NCBI GenBank assembly: GCA_003864495.1
Contig: ML133394.1
Location: forward strand, 2,767,108-2,831,107
Direction of reading: 5' to 3'
Length of the DNA: 64,000 nucleotides
Source of the DNA: Nemopilema nomurai
Lineage: Eukaryota > Cnidaria > Scyphozoa > Rhizostomeae > Rhizostomatidae
The position numbers and the translations under genes were made by a program. Shown piece after piece: positions 47,765 to 61,500 of this stretch (the first letter of the stretch is position 1; every line of letters begins with the position of its first letter). The notes under the pieces are model-generated. The model had not been told where the DNA came from. It saw nothing but the letters and a program-made list of their open reading frames with translations, and did not search any database.

Positions 47765-47929
47765 TGTGTAACGAAACTGGGTTCTTTGCTAGCGTGGAAG
47801 AGGATGGAAAAGGACAACACCGTAATCAAAAGAACAACGTATCTCAAATTGATTTCAACAAGACTGACAAATGGTCACGAAACACACTGAATATAATTGA
47901 AGATGACAATCGACAGTAATACGGCCAAG

Positions 47930-48060
47930 CCCCCCCCCCCCCCCCCACCCAATTTTTGCAAAAATGCAAAATGTTAAGTAATAAACTACCAATAAAGCCT
48001 CTTTTTAACGATTTTAGCCCCCCCACTTTTTTTAGACGGTTTTAGCCCCCCCCCCCACTA
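47930..48060. repeat. poly-C tracts
   Basis: Three runs of C (near 47932-47947, 48018-48024 and 48045-48056) are interspersed with TTTTAG motifs. They are probable sites of polymerase slippage and length error, and potential G-quadruplex/i-motif formers. Confidence 0.85.
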
Positions 48061-48959
48061 AGGCATAACTAGGAGAGTATACCAAAAATGAGAGTACTTG
48101 ATTGCTAACGCATAACAGGATTCAAATGTTGTTAGAGATTTGCTATACACTCTGCAAATTCCAAAGAACTCAAAATGTGCAGGATGAAGGTCGCATCCAG
48201 GGTACTACAAGTTTTTAATTGACCCTTATAATGATGATTTTTTTCTGAAGTGAGATGGAAGGAAGACAATCAAATATGACGAAGAGCACATCAGAACAAA
48301 CACTCTCTTTATCATCATCATGCACATTACAACAATTTCCAAAAGTCGTAAGCCTGTGCGGAAATGCCCCCCAACCTCGTTTGTTTCCTTTGTTTATTTT
48401 TTGATGTATCTTTTGTTTACTGCTGGGTTTTTGTTTTGTTGTTGGAACATGGAAGTAGGTGTCACCTAGAAAGAAGGAGAGAACTCTCGCGCTCGAATCG
48501 ACACTCGAAGAACTATCGCTCTTGAAACTCTACGAAATCGCTCTTGAAACTCAAAGAATTCGCAAGATAAAGGTTTCCCGTACAAAGACATAATTAAACC
48601 AGGTGAAACCTTTCCGTTTATTGATTGAAGCTTGATAGAGTCGAAGAAACTCTGAAGAAAAGAACTCTCGCATTCAAGGACTCTCACACTCTTGCGTTCT
48701 AATTGTTCGTTGCTTATTTCGTTTGTTAGCCTTGATAGATTATAAGATTCTCGTTGCCTTTGAATATATATACAGTCCTCTTAGAACAATTTTCTTACTT
48801 AATCTAACTCTGCTACCCTAGGTGGAAATACCAAAAGAATTTCCCTACCTAGGCCTGATATTGAACCCAAGCAGGGATAATGTTCTAAAAGGCCCAAAAC
48901 CAATATAGAAAGGTTTGAAAAAATCATCACAAATGCAGTTTTCTTTTTCTACTTAGAGT

Positions 48960-49106
48960 AAGGGCCACCGAGAGGACTTGGAGGCCCTGGGGGTAAAGAC
49001 GAGGCCGCTAACCGGGGACCAAAACAGTTTGATCTTACTTTATTAGGCCCCCTAGACATTGGGGCCCTGGGGTTATTCCCCCCTATGCCTCCTCTCGGCG
49101 GTATTG
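48960..49106. mobile_element. 147-bp hAT MITE related to the 50904-54137 transposon
   Basis: The left end AAGGGCCACCGAGAGG and the inverted right end CAATACCGCCGAGAGG resemble the CAGGGCCGTCGAGAG end of the autonomous-type hAT 2 kb away. The interior is rich in GGGCCC. The flanking octamers CTTAGAGT (48952-48959) and CTTAGATT (49107-49114) match at 7 of 8 positions, which supports an 8-bp hAT target duplication. Confidence 0.75.
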
Positions 49107-49547
49107 CTTAGATTTTGTACACAACGCTTAAATCGATAAACAAAACATAGCGCAGGGATAACAAAAAGGAGAACAAGAGACAGATTTTTAAGGACATTAT
49201 TCATATAAGAGGACGAAAAGTGTCTAGCGAGGGATTGTGGCAAATGTTGGCCTGGGGTACTTTTCGTAAGCCATGTTTGCCTAAGACATATTGGAGCAAA
49301 GGCGAGTCATTTTAAGAAGTGGGGTGGGGGAAGGACTGGGGAATATCAATTTTTCTGATTTGTATCAGAATGTATGTGTGTGGACAACATCAATAGATTC
49401 CTGGCGATAAAATACGAAAAAGAAGGTCTTTGCGTACCTTACTAGTCATTTACATATACAAAGTCTATAGCAGCAATAGCTAATAGCCAAGAGGTGATAG
49501 TGGTGGTTACAAAATGTTTGGCATGGGACTGATGCCTGGACTGTTGC

Positions 49548-52500
49548 TCAGTATCCAAACCTTTCATTGAGATGAGTCTTACCATCGCCCGTCTGACCTA
49601 TGAAATTGAAAGGTGGAAAAGATCAACATCCAGAACGCGAGAGTGGGTGTGGGGGCACAGAACAGAAAATGAATGGCTCATAAACGTGTCGGGTATAAAA
49701 AGTAAAGAGGGTGATGAGAAAAGGCAGAATTATTTTGGCAGAATACCCCAGTTACCATCATCGGAAATCTGCTGATATCAAATAGAAATATCGGTGATAC
49801 TAAAGCTTTTTAATACTTAGATTTCGCAACGCTTGCTTCTTATCATTAGATTTTTGTAGATGTAGATCGATTGGGGGTAGATAAGTAATTAATTGGTGTG
49901 TACCGATCGAATGCGCAAAGCATGCAAATCTGGAAGTCATCTTGGAGGGTTTATTTCAGAAATTACGTTCACGATTAAGCTAGAAAAGGAAGATAAGCTT
50001 ACAAAAACCAGTTTTAATTCTACAAAAGGACTAGTGACGTCATTATTTTGTCATTCGAATGTTGAAACTGAACTGGGAAAATACAGCCTGAGTTCCAAAC
50101 CCCAGCCTAAAAATATTGGAGACTGGGGCCCAGGCAAGCAAACTAGGAAGAGCAAACAGGTTGGTGCAAAAAGCGTTACTCGAGCAGATCTTCTAAACTT
50201 TTAAGGAATTCTTTCAAGACAGACAAAAACGAATAGTCTGAGTCACAAGATCTGTATTGATAGCTAAGGATAGCTAATGAGAGAATATGGCTTTTCCACC
50301 CTACCTTTTGGAGGTACCCATGCATCAAATTTGGGTGCAGAACCTGGGGCCATCTGAGCTCCGTACACTTTCTTCTTTGCCTTCTGAAATAAAATGAAAG
50401 ACACAATTCAGCAACTTCACCCAGCAAATAAAAGAAACTTGAACAGTACCTAGCATTCAAATCGCTTTAAAAGCAAACATTCTATCTCACATGGTTTCCT
50501 AACTTGGGCGTTTGAAAAGGCTTCGGTGATCGCGAGAGAACTATTTTGTACCTGTTTTTGCTTCGTATGTTGTTCCTTTTTCCCCGACTCTTCAAGCTCA
50601 GGATTGATTCTCGAGATGGTTTCCATTAAAGAAATCCCAGGATTCTTTGCCCGTTTGGATTCGCCGGCTTTGTTTATTTCAGCCTGGGCAGGTTCAGCCT
50701 CGTTGTCAGTCTTTGCTGGTTTTACACGAACCCGGTTGGTTGCGATAGGCTCGACCGTTGCGACCTCTTGAATGTAAAATAAACAAGGATGAAAGAAGTA
50801 GCAACACATTTGACCATGCAGAACAAATTCTAGGTAGCACTGCAAAAAGGTGTACGAAAAGAGCGTGAACAGTTTCCAGATTTTGATTAAAAAGATGCCA
50901 GCACAGGGCCGTCGAGAGACGGGCCGGGCCCCAGGGCTGGGACTGTCATGGGGCCCCACCGTCGAAGGCTGCAAAAACCTTTTTTGGGTTACGCCCTTAG
51001 CAATGCAGTTAGATGGACTGTAAAAGGCATTAATTTTGAAATCAAGGCCCCCAGAAACACTTGAATTTGTATTTTAAGGTCTTTAACAGAACATATAATT
51101 AGTGACTATATAAAATAAATCATTAAAACAAATCAGAGTTAATTTAATGTTTAAAAAACTGCTTTTCTTGCTTTCCTCATGGCGAAATCCTTAATTACAT
51201 TTGTAAAATCCATTTTTCTTGCTGTTTCACTCTCGATGCTTAAGACGGCCAAATCTGAAAGTCGTTGCTGAGTCATTGTGCTCCTCAAAAAGTTCTTTAT
51301 TTGCTTGAGTTTGCTAAATGATCGCTCAGCCGAAGCAACGGTCACGGGCAGTGTGCAAAAAATTCTCAATGCTGTACACACGTTGAAAAAAATCTCATCA
51401 AGTTTAAATTGGCTTATGCTGTTTAATAACTGCAACGGATTCAACGATTTCTCTCCAAAATTTGCCTTGTGGATTGACCTGATGTGGACCATTTCTTCTC
51501 TCAGTCCATCGAGGCAAATATCCACTTCATATTTACTGGCAAAGATGTCACAGGCCTGCAAAATTTCCTCTTCAGACATAATCAAGTACTCCCAAAGAAA
51601 GCTGAACGTGTGGTAAATGCGATTTGCAGCATCAAAGCGTGTTGTCAAACCTGAAATCACGGAATCAACAATTGTATGGAATACATCACGCTTGAATGCC
51701 CTCGCTTCTCTGCTTTCGATTTCATCAGCCTCATCTCCACCTTCTTCGACATCTCTTTTGCTCTTGCGCGTTTTCGGAAATTCAGCCAAAATGTTTAGTG
51801 AATTTGCAACTAGCTTCGATTCATTCAAAATCATAGGCCATTGGCTGCGCAGTTCCTTAAGCTCGTCAATCAGGCTTCTTAAGTTTGAGACCTCAACATC
51901 GATCGTTGCTTCCCTTGCCTGAATTACTTGGTTTCTTTGGTCGATTGGGACAAGAACCTTCGACCACAAGGCAGACATCACTATGCATGTAAATGATGAC
52001 ACATACTTAATCGCGCCGTTGACTTCAATGGTTGTTTTCGGGGTAAGATTCAGCAACAGGGAGATCTTCAAGGGCGTTCTTGATTCCTGGCAAATGGGCT
52101 GCAAATGGTCGGACGCTAGCAACGCGATCAGTCCATCTTGTACATGATAATCCATGTAGTGACGACCCAACATGGCTTAGTAAAATGTTCCATCTCTGTG
52201 GACTGCACGAGAAAAGGTTGTATATAGTTTGTACCATACCAAAAAATGTAACAGCTTCAGGACAGCATACGGCGGAATTGGTACCACAGAGATTCAACGA
52301 GTGGCAGGCACAGGGTGAGTACAGGCACAAAGGATTGACCGAATTCACATGCTGCTGAGCACCATTATATCTCCCTGACATGTTGGCAGCATTATCATAG
52401 CCTTGGCCTCGACAGTCAGCAATAGGTATTCCGTACTTCTCCAAAGTCTTCAAAATTAAGTTAGCGATCTCGAGACCCGACTTCTTAAAACAGTCAACAA

Positions 52501-55500
52501 AGGCTAGAAATCTTTCTTGAACTGTGAAAATCTCACCGTCATTGGTAAGGTACCTAAGAATGAAGGTAGTTTGCTCTGTGTGACTTGCATCTGGTGTGCC
52601 ATCAACCATAATCGCAAAGTACTTTGAGACCTTGCGCTCTTCTAAAATATGATTTCTCACTTGTGCAGCACAAATATTTATAAACTCATTTTGAGATTCT
52701 GGTGACAAATAGTGAGCCTGGAGTCTAGTCCCTTTCTCTTGTGCGGATTTCACTTTACCAATGTGCTCTTGAAGAAGAGGATCGTAACGTGCAAGCAACT
52801 CTAAAATCCCAAGAAAGTTGCCGTTGTGCGTATCACCAATCTTCTCTGAATCCCCACGAAACGCAAGCCCTCGCTCTCCAAGAAACATGACTACGTCAAG
52901 GATTCGTTGCAGTAACATTTTCCATCTTTCTGCTTCAGACAAAACACTTTTCTCCAATAACAAATCTACATCAGCATCTGCTTCTAAGCGTCGTTGAAGC
53001 TCACGCCATGCCAAGTAACACTTGATGTGGGCATTGCCTCTCTCATGTTCTGGGAGTCTTTCCCACAATCTTTTCCAGCTGTCGTTCGCTCCCCAACCAC
53101 AAGGAGAAGCCAATTTTGATTTTGAACCATTATCAATAGTGTGGCCAAACAACCTGCATGGCAAACAATAGAGTGCAGCCTTTGTAGGACTGAAAACAAG
53201 CCAGCTTCTTCTTACTAACTCCCCATTTTGCTGCTTCACATTTAGGACCGTTGTTGGAAATTTGTGGCCGTCGCAATCTTTGGGAAACTCTGGAGGATGA
53301 GGCAAATTACCAGTTCTAACAACCTTTTCTAACTCCTTTATCGTTGGAAATCCGGTCAATGTGCCGACATCAAAACTAAATGATCCACTATGGACAGTAT
53401 CTTGATTTAATGACGAATCAGTAGTGCTTTCTCTACTTTCTGTGGTGTCATGGTCTACCGAAGCAGCCAAGCCGTCTGTGTCCTCTTCTTCTTCAGCAGT
53501 GCTTTGAACAGAGCTTTCGCCAGGTTTATTTAAAATTGAATCACCTTCATTGTCTCTTTTGTAAGCACCAACCTCAAACAATGTGCGAGAGGCTTTCTTT
53601 GTTTCTTTTTCTCGTATCTTTTTTTCCTGCCTTTTCTGAGCACCAGACTTGTGCCTGTAAGATGACATCGCAGGGGTTGGTTGGATCGTGATCCCGCTTA
53701 GTGATTTTGATGAAGACTTTTATAGCGTTTGGATTTGTCTTGGTTCTTCGCATGTGCTTTTTCTCTGGTGTACGCCGTGAATGGAAGATTTACTTTTACG
53801 TTTATAGGAAGTCCACACAAGCAATAACTAAAACATTTGACCTAAAAGTAGATGTATGTAAGTGCAATCGAATTTTTCGGCTTCCGGAGAAGTATATTAT
53901 GATCGTCAGTGTTTTAATTATAAACCATAACAGGAAAAGGCCCTCATCATAGACCAGCTTGTTGATCGCTTGTTGAAAGATTAAATTTCGAATATCAATC
54001 GGGTCATGGGCCCACTCTGCCAATGCTGCTAATTGAAAACTCATAGCCAAAAATAAATACCTTATTTTCTACGGGCCCCTCAAGGCCCCGGGCCCCCTGG
54101 TAACTACCCTGGCTACCCCCCCCTCTCGACGGTCCTGTGCCAGCATGAAGATAATGAATGAGACACCTTATGAATAAAAGGCCACAACCAAAACGTGAAA
54201 ACAAGGATCTTATGAATTCCGTGAAATTTGCCAGAAAGCTAAAATGTTACGTCTGTGCTTTGCATATTCTAACCAATGTTTCATGGCAAATGTCCCTAAA
54301 GTACATCCAGTTCATGGTATCTGGTTACGATTAAAACAATCTTAGGCGGGTAGATAAGGGGGACATTCGATAGCCACAACAGCACCGTGTTGCTTGGATT
54401 ATGAAAATGTCATGATCCTTGAACAATGTACAGATCAGTAAAGTTTTTTCTAACACCATGAATTTCCATTTCTTATGTTTATGCAAAAAACAAACATGTA
54501 AACAGAAAACAAAAACATTTCAGGCAACAGCAAAGCAATGCTATTCGCAACCTACGAATGCAGTTTCAGCCTTGCCACTGATCAAACATAGATAGAAAAT
54601 GGGGTCTTCTCTGGCCTTATATCAGGGTCTTATGTTAAATGGGGTTAATTTAGGGGAAATAATGGGATTGTATTGAATGAGATATATTTTACATATATCT
54701 TGGTGCATCCCACGCTCCCTTTTTCCTAAAAAGGCATGTTTGATCCTTAACACTCTTTGTGGCTATCAATTTTTCGGTATGGTATAAAATTAACGGAAAA
54801 AAATTGGAAGAGTCATGGAGTTGCCAGGTACTAGGGTCGCATGTCACGACGCCTCCGTGGCCTAATGGATAAGGCATCGGCCTCCTAAGCCGGGGATTGC
54901 GGGTTCGAGTCCCGTCGGAGGTGCGCAGGGCATTCTTTTTACCGTGAGTACTTTCTTAAAGCGTTGATCCCTGATGGTTGTGGTGGCATTTGTTGTCATT
55001 TTTGAGTAGTTAAATATTAATTCGCACTACAAAAGTATTGTAAAGCAGTTCACCTAACACTTTTTCAAAGACCAACACAGAAATAGAGCATGGATAGTCT
55101 AGTGTTAGTGGCAGCCTTGACTTGACACATCTCTAATATACCCGTGGACGTACGTTTTTGATGTGGGCTTTTTGTATTGCCAAAACCCAACTTTTTTTAG
55201 TAATGAAAAATTGGATCGGTTAATATCGCCAAGGCAAGATTTCTTTACGGCTGGTAGCAACCCCGATGTTCGTCAATCATCGGCAAGGAGCGAAGAGTTG
55301 GTTTCATGATGTAAAAACTTTGGTGGGAATGAAGAATGCAGGGGAAAGAATTCTCAGAGAGAAATTCAGAGTAGATTAGTAGCAGGCGCGGATCTAGACC
55401 GGTTGCACAGGTTTAAAAAACCCGGTCAAATTCTCAGTGCTATGTTTCTCTGCGAATTTTGAATTGGTATCTAGAATTTTAATTTCAACTATATCTTCCT

Positions 55501-58500
55501 TTTCCCTTGACTGACTAAGGACTGAAATTCCTATGTTTAAACACTGAATGAAAGCAGGGCAGTAAAACGACGCAGAAATAGTGGTAGAAAGAATCACTAA
55601 ATTTCGTGTGGACAGCACTCCCTCTGCAGATATTGCGACAGACTTCCCAGTTTCCTGTTCAACTTGTCTTTTATTCAAAAGTATTCGAGGAAATTCAAAA
55701 TCGCGGAAAGCAGTCGCCACTTCAAGTGGCAGTTTGCTGTATGCTATCTATGATTGTTTCCTGAAAACCTGTGAAAACCGGTGGCCATATGTTTCCCTTA
55801 CACGAAAAAAACCGGTGGCTAAAAAGCAGATTCAATATCGATATGCAAAGTTCAAATCGTGAACGCATTTTAATGACACAAAGAAGAGATAGTTGCAACT
55901 GAAACAGAATGAAATATAGAAGAGAATGAAAATCTGAAGTCATATGTTGAGGGATTTGAAATCATTTTTCGAAATAGTTCACGGAAATTAGAATTGAAGT
56001 TGAAACAGGAGGGTTAGAGGCGTGCTAAATGGAGTAATACCGTAAATCCTCGAATTGCCCCCTCCCCCTCGAAAAAGACCCCCCCTCGATTTGTAGATTT
56101 TTGACTCCTGAGGTTGCCTTTGGCATTTTAATGAATTACCACAAAAATTTATATTTTTGCTAATAATTTAATCAAATGTTACTTTATACTTAGGCTATTT
56201 TTTATATTATGAAAAGAAAGAAATTTCAAAAATTTATACTTTTATGTGGCATGTTCCTAACTTTTTTATAAGCCCCCTCCGAATAAGCCCCCATTCAAAA
56301 ATATCAACAACAAAAATAAGCCCGGGGGCTAATTCGAGGAGTTACGGTATTCCGCTAGACCAGTAAGCAGAAGAGTTATTGCGAAAATATATTTTTTCAA
56401 AAGCGTAAGCATGTACATAGAGACCAAAATATAAGAGGGAACGGGGAAAGCACCAGTAAACCGGTCAAACATTTAGCTAGATCCGCGCCTGAGAAGTGTA
56501 GTTTCCTTCTAAAGAGAAGTCATATGTATTTGTCAAGCTTGGATAAACTTCCTAGAGATTGGGCTGTAAATTCGTCACACAAAATGAAACGTAAACTTCA
56601 CTGGGGCAACGGGTGCATAGGTCAATGAATCTTGAACAATAGGTGCCAACCGACAAGTCTGGCAAGATCTGTGTTCCCGCCAATACCATAAGAAAATTGG
56701 GATGAAAAGAGTTGCCAAAATACGAAAGAAAATTGGCTTCCATAGAAATAAAGCACTATCATTTAATAAATGAGTCGTTAAATGAATCGTTTCACCCAAG
56801 AAATCCCGGTATATCCACAAGAGTAGAAACGTTATTATCGATTTCTTTGAATAAGTTACATTCTACAAGCCCTCTAGGACACACCCAGGCCAAACTTTAG
56901 ATCATCATTAATGTGATCAAAACCAAGATTTGGGCTTGATTTTGTAGCCTCGAGTAGAAACTTCCGATGTGAAACAATTAACAATCAATGCATTAAAAAC
57001 AAATATTATCAATAGAAGTAATAGAAGAATAAAAGCAAAAAAGGATAGAGGTACAACAGCAATCATTCCTTAAAAAATTAGAAGATTCTCAATCTTTTCT
57101 CTATTTGTTATCGATCGAATTGAAAACGATAGTTTAAATGAAATCAAGCGGAGAGGGTTAAAAAGAAAGATTTGTAAAAGCGAACCTTCGGCTGTTCCTG
57201 AGTCATCTTTGTTCTTGTTCTTAGCCCTGAAAGAATGCGAAAAGTGAAAGGAAAATGTGAAAGTGAAACCAAAAACAATGGAATGAGTATCGAGTGAAGA
57301 GTAAAGTTACCTAGCATCTAACGATAGGAAAAAGTATATAAAGTCATTATGATTATACTCCGAATAATAATATATTTGAACAAAAAAGGTTAGCCTATTA
57401 AATTAAATTAAAGTATTTAATAAATGCTTACACCCATAAAGTAAATCTTTACTTTCAAAAGGAGAAAATCCATTGCTACAAGACAATTAGCCAGGCAATT
57501 AAAAGATGGGTGAAGGTTTAAAGGAGCTTTATAACATTTGATGGAAAACGATGCTTACGGAGAAGCTGCAAACACTTGCAAGGGCGGTAGTTCAACCGGT
57601 TTGACTATTTCCAAGAGTTTCTCAGCACGCCTTTGCTCCTAGGGAGAAATCAATGCACAAGACACTTGAATACCTGGGTTCACTTGATCACTGTTTATCA
57701 ACTACTTTCTAACCCCATATCTCGCTGTTTTTCGTTTAGGCTATAGGTTAAGGAGTACAATCTAGTACACTCTAAGACGAGCGTTTGGAATCAAACAAAA
57801 TAAAAAGTGACCTCCTATACACAAACCCAGCCCTAATTGATGTATAAATGGGCAACTGATTAGGGGGCTTCTCTTTATATTGAGTGCGAGAGACAATGAC
57901 ACTGGGCAAGCTAAACATAACCATACCCAAAATTTTTCATGCACTAGGCAAATTCACACCCCAAGTTTCAAGAAGATCGTTGAAGATAGAGAAGATCAAG
58001 AAAATTTTTAATGTCCGAAATTTTTAATAATACTGGACCGAGAATAATGGCCCATAATTAAGATTAAACACGAAAAAGACACTCCAAACTTGCACAACGC
58101 AATTTGGGAAGGGCTTTTCGAAAGAGGGCGAAGAAAAGGAAAAAAGAATAGAAATTCCACTATCCATGTTAGATGATTATGTTTCAGCGAATGCACGGTC
58201 AGAAGCTAGCTCACCTTCTTCAACATGGCCAGTCGGTGTTTCATGCTAATTCTGGTTTTCTGGTCCAAACGTGAAGCCACAGTGCTCATAAACTGATCAA
58301 GGTCGTCTTCTTCGCTCCCACGCTCCGCAGCTAGAAATGAAATTCAAAGCGTATTAATTTGCAAAATCTATTACATTTTATCCATGAATAAACAGTTTCA
58401 TTCACTTTCAACATCCAGCCTCTAGCTCAATAGATGCCTCTAGCACAATAAACTTAGACAATAGATTCATAAACAATCTTTTCTATACCTTTTAAGCACT

Positions 58501-61500
58501 TATTGGCAAATGAGCGCCCAATGGGAAGCATCACTTAATACCAACAAGACTAGCAATTTTCACAAAACTGATAACTTCTTTCCAGGCTTACAGGATCAAA
58601 TGCAGAGTTTGATATTGATGCTTGTGTATACAAACATTCCAAGTACAATGGATAGCTGCCCCAATGCAAAATTATGCCATTCCGTGATTAAAGTTAAAAT
58701 GAAACAAGAATGATAATATAAGAACATCACTTTCAATGGCTCCATGAAGGCACAATCAGAATTCGTTAAGGTCGCAGAAGAAAGCTCATTCATAAAATTT
58801 CTTCTTCTTATCACAATATTGCAAAGATTTGATACCAAAACTCAGAGGAGACAAAAATTTGGGCTGAAGTAAAGAGAGGAAAGAAGAGAGCAAAATGGTC
58901 ATAAGAAATTATTACCATTCCTGTCATCTGATAGAGACTTTTCCAAGGTTCGAATTTCTTGAAGCGTCGTCTCCAATGTGTCTTTCTACAAAAATCAAAA
59001 AGAAAAAAGGCGAGTCTAGACCTTGATAAAACCTAACATCTTCAGCTAAATATATCTACGATGTATAATTATGAAACGTAACTAGATTCGATGTATAGTG
59101 TTTATTGCTTTTATACAATGAGGGGGCATTGGCAAGCTAACTAAGTAGAAAAGAGAGGTAACGTTTATAAAGGGAGATTTGGCAAGCTAATGAAAGTCAA
59201 ACATAAAAAAGCCCATCACGGCATGATTTAGTCAAGTAGGTGGCAAATGGTTAAAATCGATAGGCAATCATTCCTGACTTTTACCTCATCTCACGTTAGT
59301 TCTCAACTAGTTATTAACAGACATGCCCCTCAATGTCCCTCCAGTATGCCATTTCAATTTTTGAACTTCCAATACAAATTTAAAAGAAAGCTTTAAAGAG
59401 TGAGCAACAGTTACCAAAGTTTCGTAAGTCTCCACGACTTCCTTTGAGGATTTTCCTGCCTTTTTCAGCCTCTTTTTTCGTTTTGACTCAACTGTAATCG
59501 AACAACCAATTAAATAAGAGCAAATAATCATAATTCCTTTTCACAGAATGACTAGCACTGGATTAAAATAATTAAGATATAACAAGAGCTATATTTTTTT
59601 AGGCAATTAGGCGTATGACCATATTAACAACAAAGCATATATTTTAGATCCTATTCACATCTAAAAGCAAAAACAGATCCTATTTACTTAGAAACTATAG
59701 CATAAAACTAAAGCATATGCCCTATTAGCAAAGAGAATCACATCTACTAAAAATATGTCCAGTTACCGAAACAGAGACACCCATGAAAAGAAGAATAAAG
59801 CAAAATTTGAAATAGCACACCTGCACCAGTTCTGTCAAGAAACGAATCCTCGTCACTGTCATAATAATCATTTTCTGCCAATCGTTTTGCACGCTTTGAA
59901 CTTTCGCTTTCTTTCGAGAGGAAACAAATAATAGCACTACAGATGCATGCAATATGAAATCTAAGCTCAAAAGTAACAAGCATTTATAAAGCATAAAGTC
60001 AAACATAGATCATGGTCATCTATCAATTATCAGCTTTATTCTATCCAATTTAATTTGTCATAATGATAAGGACATTGAATGATCAGAGGAATAAATCACG
60101 CCAGAATTTATAACCCGTATTTTAAGCAATATATTGCAAACCAACAGTGCAACACTTTAACAGATAAATGAATGACGATGCTTACAATACTCCAGAAACA
60201 AAATCACCGTCCAAGAATATATTACTCCTGTATCCCTGGAACAAATATCTTGTTTTGCGGCCCGGTTCTACTGGCAATGCGCATTAACGTGTAGCAAAAT
60301 TTAGATCCGGCGTGCTAAGGTCTATTTGTGGATAACATCAACCAGGTGTGTCGTTAGCAACATTTATATGCCATATATTGCATGTTTTAAGGTTGAAATT
60401 TTTGATAGAGAATTTTCAGAGTAAATTTAATTCTAGTAAGCAAAAAATGATAGATATTATGGAGATCTGTAGCGGTTTATGAAAAGGCCTTTTCGGGCCA
60501 ACAGACTGAGACATGATAAACCGGAGCCTCCAATTACCATGTATAGCATTCCTGAGCATTCCATGAGCATCAATTATTCTGCATGCCTCGTAGGCACAAG
60601 CAACAACAGCATCTTTCTTTTTAGTTGATGTGCCTTCTGCAATTAGCTCTTCCCCCAATGAATCTTCAATAGGCAGTCTGTCAATATGCAACAATAGGTT
60701 TTTAGGATTCATTTTGCAGAACAACATCAGAGGATGATGAAATGGAAAATGAAAATACTTTTGCTCATGACAAAGGTATATTATCAGGACACATGGACCT
60801 TGAGAAGGTTTTTTGAGAACTTGAATAGATTGAATCTTCTACTAGAAATGACTCAAGCAGATAAATTTAGCACAAATGCACATACTTAACTCGTATTACA
60901 TAAACTTTGCTATGTCCTGTTCCTCTTTCGTCAGATTCATACTCCAATTCTAGGCCTAGCAGGTAAAAGATTGCATAACATAAGCTCTTCCAGAAAAAAA
61001 ATTAAAATCTACTTGATATGGAAACTTCTGGGCAAAAAACTATGAACACCAGCTCACTCACAAAAACAACAGTCTTCTGCAAAAGAGAGCTTTTTTATTA
61101 CCACAAAGAAGTAAAATATTCAAGAAACAGATGCTTTGCAAAAACAAAAAATCTTTACGAGGTTTGAGCCATTTGAGGAAAATGCTAAAACCTACCTTCC
61201 CTCTCAAAAAATCCTCTGAGTGTCTTCTTAGGATCCTTCAATTCCAAAGGTTTTCTACTAGCAAGCAATTTTTGCAAATCAAGCTCTTCTTCTACTGCAT
61301 CCTCCCCTTTTAAAGACAGTTAATGTCAAATTATTCGTAATCATTATTCTTCTTGCTTTCATTTTAAAGCAAGATGCCTTTTTACTTCACGCAGAACAGA
61401 GGTGGTTTACTATGTGACAAAATTTGAAGAATTTCATGGCCCTGGAAAATCATATAAATAAGACCTTATCTTTTTTTATCTACAGAAGGGAAAAGACTGG

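Noticed and set aside
50450..50974. 174-codon minus-strand open frame as a separate gene
   Set aside because: It runs through the hAT terminal repeat, intron and exon 12 of kanadaptin; only 50552-50766 is coding, by splice sites and phase.
55394..55720. 108-codon minus-strand frame as a host gene
   Set aside because: Lies inside the hAT-like element 55383-56491, begins at its terminal repeat, and shows no recognised domain or splice signals.
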